A DNA stretch of 64,000 bases from Novosphingobium sp. (GTDB taxonomy: Bacteria > Pseudomonadota > Alphaproteobacteria > Sphingomonadales > Sphingomonadaceae), in contig NZ_JAPZQX010000006.1 of the NCBI RefSeq assembly GCF_027531025.1, forward strand, positions 1-64,000. Direction: 5' to 3'. The notes below the pieces were generated by a model. The model was not told the origin of the DNA, made no database searches, and worked only from the letters and a program-made list of their open reading frames with translations. Both the position numbers and the translations under genes were made by a program. This document shows, piece by piece, positions 54,927 to 62,390 of the stretch; position 1 is the stretch's first letter; every line of letters begins with the position of its first letter.

Positions 54927-55843
54927 TGCGGCTGCTGGGCGGCCTGCTGGCGCTGATCGGCGCGCTGCTGGCCGCTCCGGCGCTGGCGGCCGAGGATGCC
55001 GGGCGGTTCCTGGAGTACGAGCGGGTCGAGGCGGCTGGCCTTCCGGTGCAGCGGCTCTCGATCTGGCTGCCGCCGGGCTATGACCGGGACAATCGCCGTT
55101 ACCCGGTGCTCTACATGCATGACGGGCACAACCTGTTCGATCCGGCCAAGAGCAATTTCAACAAGGTCTGGGCAGCCGACAAGGCGATGCTGGCGGCGAT
55201 GCGCAGCGGCCAGGTGGAGCCGCACATCATCGTTGGCGTCTGGGCCCTGGGCCGGGACCGCTATCGCCAGTACCTGCCGCAGTCGGTCTACCAGGCGGCC
55301 AGCGGCACCCCGCGCGCGACGATGGACGCGATGATCGAGGGGCCGGTGGTGAGCAAGGCTTACCTCGACTGGCTGGCAGGCCCGCTCAAGCAATGGGTCG
55401 ATGTCAGCTTCCGCACCCGGCCGGGGCGCGACGAGACGGCAATTGTCGGATCGAGCATGGGCGGGCTGATGAGCTGCTATGCCTTTCTGGAGCGGCCGGA
55501 GGTCTATGGCCGGGCGGGCTGCGTGTCCTCGCACTGGCCCGCCGCCGATCCGCGCGTGGTGGGCGAGGCGAACCCCGAGCTGATCCGCCTGTGGGAGAGC
55601 TGGTTCGACCAGCGGCTCGGCCGTCCGGTCGGGCGGCGGTTGTGGCTCGATCACGGCACGGCCACGCTCGATGCCTTCTATGCGCCCTATCAGCAGGCGA
55701 TCGACGCGCGGATCGCGGCGCGCGGCTGGGAGAAGGGCACCGACTGGGAAAGCCGGGTCTACGAAGGGGCCGAGCACGAGGAAAACGCCTGGGCGCGGCG
55801 CCTGCCCGAAGTGTTCGGCTGGCTGCTGGCGAAGCAGCGCTAG
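54926..55843 (+). CDS. secreted alpha/beta hydrolase, putative esterase D type
   Basis: This 305-residue protein has a signal peptide (LLGGLLALIGALLAAPALAAE) and an esterase fold of the PF00756 kind, as in feruloyl/acetyl esterases and enterochelin esterases. RRYPVLYMHDGHNLF is the oxyanion segment. The nucleophile is S177 in IVGSSMGGLMSCY, and His lies in YEGAEHEENAWARR. The start is ATG at 54926, sharing a base with the GH97 stop; a GTG one codon earlier is possible. As the last gene of the alpha-glucan operon it may remove acyl groups from polysaccharide or oligosaccharide; this is inferred from context. Confidence 0.87.
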   Translation: MRLLGGLLALIGALLAAPALAAEDAGRFLEYERVEAAGLPVQRLSIWLPPGYDRDNRRYPVLYMHDGHNLFDPAKSNFNKVWAADKAMLAAMRSGQVEPHIIVGVWALGRDRYRQYLPQSVYQAASGTPRATMDAMIEGPVVSKAYLDWLAGPLKQWVDVSFRTRPGRDETAIVGSSMGGLMSCYAFLERPEVYGRAGCVSSHWPAADPRVVGEANPELIRLWESWFDQRLGRPVGRRLWLDHGTATLDAFYAPYQQAIDARIAARGWEKGTDWESRVYEGAEHEENAWARRLPEVFGWLLAKQR

Positions 55844-55849
55844 CGCAGC

Positions 55850-56326
55850 TCAGGTCGGGCGGGGCAGGGCGGTGGTCGCCTTCATCCGCTCCATCGAGAA
55901 GGCGGAACTGACATCGGCCAGATCGGGGATTGCGGCGATCAGCTTGCGATAGATCCGGTCGTAATGGGCGATATCGCGCACCACCAGCTTGAGCAGGTAA
56001 TCGACATCGCCGGCCATGCGGTGGCATTCGACGATCTCGTCGATGGCCGCCACCCCGCGTGAGAAGGCCTCCAGCCAGCTTGGATCGTGCCGGTTGGTGC
56101 GGATCGAGACGAAGACCGTGGTTGCCAGGCCCAGCTTGGCCGGATCGACCAGCGCCACCCGGCGGGCAATGATCCCGCTGTCCTCCAGCCGCCGGATCCG
56201 CCGCCAGCAGGCATTGCTCGACAGGCCAACCCGGTCGCCCACGTCTTGCACCGCCAGCGAGGCATCGGCCTGCAAGACCCCGAGGATCGCCCAATCTATC
56301 GCATCAAGTTGCAGAATATCGCCCAT
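55850..56326 (-). CDS. Lrp/AsnC family transcriptional regulator
   Basis: This 158-residue regulator has an N-terminal HTH (DAIDWAILGVLQADASLAVQ, then GLSSNACWRRIRRLEDSGII) and a C-terminal RAM/AsnC ligand domain (VECHRMAGDVDYLLKLVV). It is likely to sense an amino acid. It is convergent with the esterase (six-base gap) and divergent from the DUF6356 gene, with a candidate binding site at 56343-56353 in the shared promoter region. Confidence 0.93.
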   Translation of the reverse strand: MGDILQLDAIDWAILGVLQADASLAVQDVGDRVGLSSNACWRRIRRLEDSGIIARRVALVDPAKLGLATTVFVSIRTNRHDPSWLEAFSRGVAAIDEIVECHRMAGDVDYLLKLVVRDIAHYDRIYRKLIAAIPDLADVSSAFSMERMKATTALPRPT

Positions 56327-56342
56327 AGATGGGATGAAATAT

Positions 56343-56353
56343 CACATAATGTG
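56343..56353. promoter_or_regulatory. candidate Lrp-type site between divergent genes
   Basis: CACAT and ATGTG around a single base form an 11-base palindrome in an AT-rich 102-base gap. It lies 16 bases in front of the Lrp-family start, on the side facing DUF6356. AT-rich dyads of this kind suit Lrp/AsnC regulators; the assignment is inferred. Confidence 0.4.
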
Positions 56354-56428
56354 GTTTTAGGCTATAAAAAGGGTGATGAATTTGCATCGTAACCGTCATA
56401 TCCTTGCGTCAACAAGGAGGGCGATCCC

Positions 56429-56674
56429 ATGGCATTGAAGGAACTGTTCACCGAGCACCCCGCCAGCGTCGGCGAGACCTATGGCGAGCACCTGGTCATG
56501 GCGACGGGCTTTGGCGCCCGGATGATCCTGGGCGGGTTCGCCTGCCTGCTTCACGGCATTTTCCCGTTTCTGTTCGTGAAGACCGGCTCTGCGCAGATTT
56601 CCACCCTGCACGAACGCATGGTTGAAAACCGCCGCACCAAGCAGATGCCGGCGATCCTCGATTTCGTGATCTGA
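56429..56674 (+). CDS. DUF6356 family small membrane protein
   Basis: This 81-residue protein matches a small sphingomonad family: LFTEHPASVGETYGEHLVMA, then a membrane segment (MILGGFACLLHGIFPFLF), then TGSAQISTLHERM. One transmembrane helix is likely. The function is unknown. A strong AGGAGG site precedes the ATG at 56429. It is divergent from an Lrp-type regulator and followed by a hairpin. Confidence 0.88.
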   Translation: MALKELFTEHPASVGETYGEHLVMATGFGARMILGGFACLLHGIFPFLFVKTGSAQISTLHERMVENRRTKQMPAILDFVI

Positions 56675-56680
56675 ACAAAA

Positions 56681-56709
56681 AACCGGCCCGGCGCTGGGCC
56701 GGACCGGTT
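56681..56709 (-). terminator. terminator between DUF6356 and the PQQ dehydrogenase gene
   Basis: A strong GC hairpin (AACCGG and CCGGC arms against GCCGG and CCGGTT) is flanked on the left by AAAAAA. Read on the minus strand it ends TTTTTTG, an intrinsic terminator for the PQQ dehydrogenase transcript. It probably also halts plus-strand transcription from DUF6356. Confidence 0.85.
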
Positions 56710-56736
56710 CCTTGTTTCAGCCTTGCGGCGTGGCGA

Positions 56737-58830
56737 TCAATTGCCCAGCGCCTTGTCCTCGTGGGCGCGCTTGATCACGTAGAGCCGGATCGCTTCGGAC
56801 TGCTGCGGGGTCAGCTCGTTCTTCCAGCTGACCATGCCGTTGGCGCTCAGCGCGCCGCCGATCACGATGTCGTTCCACATCTTGGCATCGCCCAGCGAAC
56901 CGGCGCGGCGCAGGTCGCGGGTGAGCGAGGTGCCGATCGCCGCATCGCCGTGGCAGACCGCGCAGAACTGGCCGAACTGCTTCTGCCCTTCGGCGATCTG
57001 GGCCGGAGTGCCGGTCGACGGGGGCGGATCGAGTGGCGGCGGAGCAGCCGAATCCATGTCGGGCAGCTTGGCCGTGCCGCCCAGCTTGAACACCAGCAGA
57101 CGCGACTGGTTGCGGATCGGCCCGTTGGGCTCGGACAGGTAGCCGGCGGTGATCGGCCAGGCGCCACCCCAGCCGGCGAGGACCGCAACATATTGCTGGC
57201 CCTTGACCCGGAAGGTCGAGGCCGGGGCCACGATCCCGGTCTGGGCGTTGAAGGTCCACAGCTTCTTGCCGTTGGCCGGATCGAAGGCGTTGAATTCACC
57301 CGCCATATTGCCCTGGAACAGCAGATCGCCCCCGGTCGAGAGCAGGCCGCCGTTCCAGGCGCCCGGATACTTGATGGTCCAGCGGGCCTTCTGTGCCACC
57401 GGATCCCAGGCCACCAGTTCACCCGTGGTCGCTGCCTTGGCCGCGGCGCGCGCCGCCTTGTCGGCCGGCAGCATGCCCGAGGACAGGTCCAGCCCCACGT
57501 TGAAGCCCTGCTTGTTGGGCTTCCAGTTCGGATTGTGGATGAAGGCGAAGGAGTTGTTGATCGCCGGAATGTAAACCAGGCCCGTCTTGGGGTTGTAGGC
57601 CATCGGGTGCCAGTTGTGCGCGCCGATCGGGCCGGGGGTGCCCAGCCACATCTTGCCGGTGCGGTAATAGCGTGCATCCGGGTTCTCGATCGGGCGGCCG
57701 GTCTTGAGGTCAAACCCGCTCGCCCAGTTGACCGGCACATAGTTCTTCGCGCTGATCAGCTTGCCGGTTTCGCGGTCGATCACGAAGAAGAAGCCGTTCT
57801 TGGGCGCCTGCATCAGCACTTTGCGCTTGGCCCCGTCGATCGTCAGGTCGGCCAGCATGATGTGCTGGGTCGCGGTATAGTCCCAGGTCTCGCCGGGCGT
57901 GGTCTGGAAGTGCCAGACATATTCGCCGGTCTTGGGCCGCAGCGCGACGATCGAGGAGAGGTAGAGGTTGTCACCCTCACCCGCCGAGCGGAAATACTGG
58001 TTCCACGGGGACCCGTTGCCCACGCCGACATAGAGCAGGTCAAGCTCCGGGTCATAGGCCATGGCATCCCACATGGTGCCGCCGCCGCCCTGCTTCCACC
58101 ATTCGCCCTTCCAGGTGGCTTCGGCCGCCTTGAGGTGGGGTTCGGTGTTCTTGCCCGGTGCATCCGGCACCGAATAGAACCGCCACAGCTCCTTGCCGGT
58201 ATCGGCGTCATAAGCGGTCAGGAAGCCGCGCACGCCCATTTCGGCGCCGCCGTTGCCGATCAGCACCATGCCGTTGATCACGCGCGGCGCGCCGGTGATG
58301 GTATAGGGCTTGGACTGGTCGAGCGTGACGACGCTCCACACTTCCTTGCCGGTTTCCCGGTCAAGCGCCACGAGCCGGCCATCCAGCGTGCCCATGAACA
58401 GCTTGTCGCCCCAGGCGCCGAAGCCGCGGTTCACCACGTCACAGCAGGCCGCCACGGCGCGTTCGCCCGGCACCTTGGGATCGTATTCCCACAAGAGCTT
58501 GCCGGTTTCGGCGTCATAGGCCTTGGCCTTCGACCAGGCCGTGGTGATGTAGATTTTGCCGTCGATGGCCAGCGGGGTGGCTTCCTGGCCGCGCGAGGTA
58601 TCGAGATCGGCGAACCAGGCCAGGCCCAGGTCCTTGATGGTCGACTGGTTGATCTGGTCGAGCGGGGAGTGGCGCTGTTCGTCATAGGTGCGGCCATAGG
58701 ACAGCCATTCATCCGGATTGGCCGCCACGATCCGCTCGGCATTGACCGCGCCGGGCAGTTCCGAACTCGGCTGTTGCTTGCACGCCGCCAGCGGCAGTGC
58801 GGCAGCCAGCAAAAGCACCTTGAGACGCAT
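56737..58830 (-). CDS. PQQ-dependent alcohol dehydrogenase with cytochrome c domain (quinohaemoprotein)
   Basis: This periplasmic quinohaemoprotein of about 697 residues oxidises alcohols or aldehydes. The signal carries a lipobox-like LAAALPLAACKQ, so it may be a lipoprotein. The eight-bladed propeller contains the vicinal Cys pair C129-C130 (AVAACCDVVNRGFG) that stacks on PQQ, and propeller motifs such as GEYVWHFQTTPGETWDYT and APKNGFFFVIDRETGKLI. The C-terminal haem c domain has CAVCHG (C623, C626, H627) and a Met-rich region near SANGMVSWKNE. The start is ATG at 58830. No PQQ synthesis genes are in the window, so PQQ must come from elsewhere in the genome or medium. Confidence 0.95.
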   Translation of the reverse strand: MRLKVLLLAAALPLAACKQQPSSELPGAVNAERIVAANPDEWLSYGRTYDEQRHSPLDQINQSTIKDLGLAWFADLDTSRGQEATPLAIDGKIYITTAWSKAKAYDAETGKLLWEYDPKVPGERAVAACCDVVNRGFGAWGDKLFMGTLDGRLVALDRETGKEVWSVVTLDQSKPYTITGAPRVINGMVLIGNGGAEMGVRGFLTAYDADTGKELWRFYSVPDAPGKNTEPHLKAAEATWKGEWWKQGGGGTMWDAMAYDPELDLLYVGVGNGSPWNQYFRSAGEGDNLYLSSIVALRPKTGEYVWHFQTTPGETWDYTATQHIMLADLTIDGAKRKVLMQAPKNGFFFVIDRETGKLISAKNYVPVNWASGFDLKTGRPIENPDARYYRTGKMWLGTPGPIGAHNWHPMAYNPKTGLVYIPAINNSFAFIHNPNWKPNKQGFNVGLDLSSGMLPADKAARAAAKAATTGELVAWDPVAQKARWTIKYPGAWNGGLLSTGGDLLFQGNMAGEFNAFDPANGKKLWTFNAQTGIVAPASTFRVKGQQYVAVLAGWGGAWPITAGYLSEPNGPIRNQSRLLVFKLGGTAKLPDMDSAAPPPLDPPPSTGTPAQIAEGQKQFGQFCAVCHGDAAIGTSLTRDLRRAGSLGDAKMWNDIVIGGALSANGMVSWKNELTPQQSEAIRLYVIKRAHEDKALGN

Positions 58831-58985
58831 CCCCATCCATCCCTCCATATCGTGCCCGGTGAATCCGGGTCAGCCAGTTGTCCGGCGATCTTGCCGTTAA
58901 TCGGGCGGTTAAGCTAGCCCTCTTGTGCGGGCTCGGCTAAGCTTGGAAGTGGAGGGGCAAACCTGGCAAGCAAGGGAGCCTGGAC

Positions 58986-59861
58986 ATGTGTGACGACCTG
59001 ACCGCGATCGAGGAAGAAGCGGCGCTCGAGCGCCAGGGGATTGACCGGCGCGGCTTTGCTGGCCTTGGCGCAATGGGGCTGGCGGCACTCGCCGCGCCGT
59101 TGGGCGCCAGCACCGTGGCGGCACCCAGGCTGACTGAAAAGATGGTGCGAATCCCGACCACTGCGGGAGTGATCGACGCCTTTTTCGTTCATCCCGCCAA
59201 GGGGCGTCATCCGGCCGTGATCATGTGGCCCGACGTGGCCGGCCTGCGCGAAGCCTACAAGGTGATGGCGCGGCGACTGGCGGCCGATGGCCATGCCGTG
59301 CTGGTCCTGAACCAGTATTACCGCTCTGCCCCGGCCCCGCATTTCGAGGCGATCACCCAGTGGCGCACCCCTGAAGGCCAGGCCAAGCTGCGGCCGATGA
59401 TCCCGCTGCTGACGCCCGACGCGATCGGGCTCGATTCGCGCGCGGCGGCCGAATGGCTGGACCGGCAGCGGGCGGTGAACACCCGGCGCGGGATCGGGGT
59501 GTGCGGCTATTGCCAGGGCGGGCCCTTTGCCGTGCGCGGCACCTTTGCCTATCCCGCCCGGATCCGCGCCGCCGCCTCGTTCCATGGCGGCGGGCTGGTG
59601 ACCGACCGGCCCGACAGTCCGCACCGCCTGCTGAAAGCAACCAGCGCGCGGTTCCTGTTCGCGATCGCCCAGAACGATGACAAGCGCTCACCGGGGGACA
59701 AGGACGCGCTGCGGGCGGCTGCCGCCGAGGCCGGGCGCGAGGCCGAGATCGAGGTCTATCCCGCCGATCACGGCTGGTGCACGATCGATTCCCCGGTGTT
59801 CGACAAGGCGCAGGCCGACAAGGCCTGGGGCCGGATGCTGGACCTGTTCGGCAAACTCTAG
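58986..59861 (+). CDS. dienelactone hydrolase family protein
   Basis: This 291-residue hydrolase has the Cys nucleophile C176 in GVCGYCQGGPFAVRG. The Asp and His that would complete the triad lie in the AQNDDKRSPGD and ADHGWCTID segments. The N-terminus is cytoplasmic-like for about 20 residues, then has DRRGFAGLGAMGLAALAAP, resembling a twin-arginine signal, so export by Tat is possible but not certain. Dienelactone hydrolases act in chlorocatechol breakdown, and many relatives act on other lactones. It is divergent from the PQQ dehydrogenase gene. Confidence 0.85.
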   Translation: MCDDLTAIEEEAALERQGIDRRGFAGLGAMGLAALAAPLGASTVAAPRLTEKMVRIPTTAGVIDAFFVHPAKGRHPAVIMWPDVAGLREAYKVMARRLAADGHAVLVLNQYYRSAPAPHFEAITQWRTPEGQAKLRPMIPLLTPDAIGLDSRAAAEWLDRQRAVNTRRGIGVCGYCQGGPFAVRGTFAYPARIRAAASFHGGGLVTDRPDSPHRLLKATSARFLFAIAQNDDKRSPGDKDALRAAAAEAGREAEIEVYPADHGWCTIDSPVFDKAQADKAWGRMLDLFGKL

Positions 59862-59886
59862 AGAGGCATTGGCGGGGTGCCGGGGC

Positions 59887-60354
59887 TCAGGCCTTGGCGC
59901 CCTCGACCGCGACCTGCTTCTTCAGTTTCACCAGGTTCACCATCTCGTCGTAGAGCTCGATCATGTGGGAATCGTGCCAGCGGTCGAGCACGCAGCGGAC
60001 CCGGCCGAGGAAGGCGGGCACTTCATCCAGCACGAAGGTCTTGCGCACGCCTTCGCCCACTGTGGCGGGCGGCTGGATCTCGATCGCCTGCCCCTTCAGG
60101 TAAGAGCAGATTTCTTCGATGTGCTGGGCCAGGGCCAGCTTGCGCAGCTCGTTGGCGCCAGAGCGGGCATGGCCCAGTTCTTCCTTGGCCTTGGCCAGCA
60201 GGTCATCGATGTAGTGCGAGACGCGATCCATGTTCTCGCGCTTCAGGGCGATCATCTTGTCGACATAGTCCTGCTGCACCCGCAGGCGCGCGGTGTCGGG
60301 ATGCTCGGACCCCCAGAAGGCCTGGCCGAATTCAAGTGGCTTGTTCTGGATCAT
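59887..60354 (-). CDS. hypothetical helical protein, 155 aa
   Basis: I do not recognise a family. The protein is rich in charged residues and looks mostly helical: QQDYVDKMIALKRENMDRVS, DDLLAKAKEELGHARSGANE and MIELYDEMVNLVKLKKQ. It has no signal peptide or membrane segment. The length and coding bias look genuine. It is convergent with the dienelactone hydrolase-like gene and divergent from the SPFH gene. Confidence 0.65.
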   Translation of the reverse strand: MIQNKPLEFGQAFWGSEHPDTARLRVQQDYVDKMIALKRENMDRVSHYIDDLLAKAKEELGHARSGANELRKLALAQHIEEICSYLKGQAIEIQPPATVGEGVRKTFVLDEVPAFLGRVRCVLDRWHDSHMIELYDEMVNLVKLKKQVAVEGAKA

Positions 60355-60486
60355 GAGCGGCTGAATAGGTGATTACAGTTACGGCCGGGTTAACCGTGCG
60401 CCCGATCCGGTTTCGCTTGCCCGCTTCCCGCCACACGCTAACATCCCGCAAGCCAGGGATTTGAGGCAAGCCGCCGGGAGGGTGCG

Positions 60487-61401
60487 ATGGAAGGGTTCCT
60501 GCTGTTTCTGGTGATCGCGGTCGTGATCTTCCTGCTGATGGGGGTGCGGGTCGTTCGCCAGGGTTATGTCTACACGGTCGAGCGGCTCGGCAAGTTCACC
60601 CTGGCGGCCCAGCCGGGGCTGCATGTGATCATCCCGTTCATCGACCGCGTCGGTCACAAGGTGAACATGATGGAGCAGGTGCTGGACATTCCGGGCCAGG
60701 AAATCATCACCCGCGACAACGCGATGGTCGGGGTCGATGCCGTGGTGTTCTTCCAGGTGCTCGATGCCGGCAAGGCGGCCTATGAGGTCTCGAACCTCTA
60801 TGTCGCGATCATGCAGCTGACGACCACCAACCTGCGTACGGTGATGGGTAGCATGGACCTGGATGAAACGCTCTCCAAGCGTGACGAGATCAACGCCCGG
60901 CTCTTGTCGGTGGTCGATCACGCCACTTCGCCCTGGGGGGTCAAGATCACCCGGGTCGAGATCAAGGACATCCGCCCGCCGGCCGATATCAGCAATGCCA
61001 TGGCCCGGCAGATGAAGGCCGAGCGTGAAAAGCGCGCCCAGATCCTTGAGGCCGAAGGCTTGCGCGCCGCCGAGATCCTGCGCGCCGAAGGCGAAAAGCA
61101 GGGCGCGATCCTGTCGGCCGAAGGTCGCCGCGAAGCCGCGTTCCGCGATGCCGAAGCCCGCGAGCGCGAGGCCGAGGCCGAAGCCAAGGCAACGCTGATG
61201 GTCTCCGATGCCATCGCCAAGTCCGGCACCCAGGCGCTCAACTACTTCATCGCGCAGAAGTATACCGAGGCGGTCAGCCAGTTCGCCACTTCGCCCAATG
61301 CCAAGACGATCCTGTTCCCGGTCGAGGCGACCCAGCTGATCGGTTCGGTCGGCGGGATCGGCGAACTGGTGAAGGACGCGCTGGGCGAGCGGAAGGGCTG
61401 A
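60487..61401 (+). CDS. SPFH/band 7 domain membrane protein (QmcA/paraslipin type)
   Basis: This 304-residue inner-membrane protein has an N-terminal helix ([19 protein letters not shown]). An SPFH domain follows ([20 protein letters not shown], then [19 protein letters not shown]). A helical region then contains Ala/Glu repeats ([20 protein letters not shown]). These proteins scaffold membrane microdomains and often pair with NfeD. The NfeD gene follows after four bases, the usual operon. Confidence 0.92.
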   Translation: MEGFLLFLVIAVVIFLLMGVRVVRQGYVYTVERLGKFTLAAQPGLHVIIPFIDRVGHKVNMMEQVLDIPGQEIITRDNAMVGVDAVVFFQVLDAGKAAYEVSNLYVAIMQLTTTNLRTVMGSMDLDETLSKRDEINARLLSVVDHATSPWGVKITRVEIKDIRPPADISNAMARQMKAEREKRAQILEAEGLRAAEILRAEGEKQGAILSAEGRREAAFRDAEAREREAEAEAKATLMVSDAIAKSGTQALNYFIAQKYTEAVSQFATSPNAKTILFPVEATQLIGSVGGIGELVKDALGERKG

Positions 61402-61405
61402 GGCG

Positions 61406-61852
61406 ATGAACCCGCTCGAAACGATTGATCCGCACTGGTCCTGGCTGGCGCTGGGGCTGGTCCTGGCGATCGGGGAAATGGTGATCCCCGGCGTCTTCCT
61501 GATCTGGCTGGCCGTGGCGGCGATCCTGACCGGTCTGCTGGCCTGGGCCGTGCCGATCGCCGTGCCGCTGCAGATCGTGATCTTCGCCGTGCTGTCGATC
61601 GTGCTGGTCTTCACCGGCAAGCGCTACCTCAGCCGCAACCCGATCACCCCGCTTGATCCGGCGATGAACGATCGCGGCGCGCGGCTGCAGGGCGAAGTGG
61701 TGACAATCACCCACGCGATCGATGGCGGTTCGGGTCGGGCCCGGCACGGCGATACCGAATGGCTGGTGAAGGGCCCCGATGCCGAACCCGGCACGCGGAT
61801 GCGGGTGGCCGGGCACGATGGGGCCGTGCTGCTTGTCGAGCACCTGCACTGA
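61406..61852 (+). CDS. NfeD-like membrane protein
   Basis: This 148-residue protein has two to three N-terminal membrane helices (WLALGLVLAIGEMVIPGVFL and WLAVAAILTGLLAWAVP). The C-terminal OB-fold (ARLQGEVVTITHAIDGGSGR, HGDTEWLVKGPDAEPGTRM, GAVLLVEHLH) is typical of NfeD proteins that partner with SPFH proteins. It is the second gene of that pair; msrB follows 31 bases later. Confidence 0.9.
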   Translation: MNPLETIDPHWSWLALGLVLAIGEMVIPGVFLIWLAVAAILTGLLAWAVPIAVPLQIVIFAVLSIVLVFTGKRYLSRNPITPLDPAMNDRGARLQGEVVTITHAIDGGSGRARHGDTEWLVKGPDAEPGTRMRVAGHDGAVLLVEHLH

Positions 61853-61883
61853 CCCCATATCGGCCCGATCAGGAGACCGGACC

Positions 61884-62285
61884 ATGAACGACAAAGTGAT
61901 TCTGACCGAAGCCGAATGGCTCGCGAAGCTTGGGCAGGAGCGGTACCATATCCTGCGCCAGGCGGGGACCGAGCGGGCCTTCACCGGCATCTACGAGCGC
62001 AACAAGGCGACCGGGGTCTACATGTGCGGCGGCTGCGGCGCGCCGCTGTTTGCATCGAGCGAGAAGTACGAATCCGGCTGCGGCTGGCCCAGCTATACCG
62101 CGCCCTTGCCCGATGCGCCGATCGACGAACTGGTCGATACCAGCCACGGCATGATCCGCACCGAAGTGCGCTGCGCCCGCTGCGACGGGCACCTGGGCCA
62201 CGTCTTCCCCGATGGTCCGCGCGAGGCGGGCGGGCTGCGCTATTGCATCAACAGCGCCAGCCTTGATTTCAAGCCACAGGAATAA
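61884..62285 (+). CDS. msrB: peptide-methionine (R)-S-oxide reductase
   Basis: This 133-residue MsrB repairs methionine-R-sulfoxide with thioredoxin. Zinc sites are CGGCG and CARCDG. The catalytic Cys is C121 in LRYCINSASLDF, and ESGCGWPSYTAPL carries a further conserved segment. The start is ATG at 61884 with AGGAG upstream. The protein lacks a signal peptide and should be cytoplasmic. Confidence 0.95.
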   Translation: MNDKVILTEAEWLAKLGQERYHILRQAGTERAFTGIYERNKATGVYMCGGCGAPLFASSEKYESGCGWPSYTAPLPDAPIDELVDTSHGMIRTEVRCARCDGHLGHVFPDGPREAGGLRYCINSASLDFKPQE

Positions 62286-62390
62286 GCGCGGTTTCTGCAC
62301 AAATTCTGCGATTCACCGCAGGTTACAATTCGCCTATGTAGCGCGGGCGAAGGGGGCTAACCGCCCCTCAGACAGGAATATTGGCACGAC

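Noticed and set aside
56761..58917. Plus-strand frame of 718 codons
   Set aside because: Antisense to the PQQ dehydrogenase, whose haem and PQQ motifs are intact.
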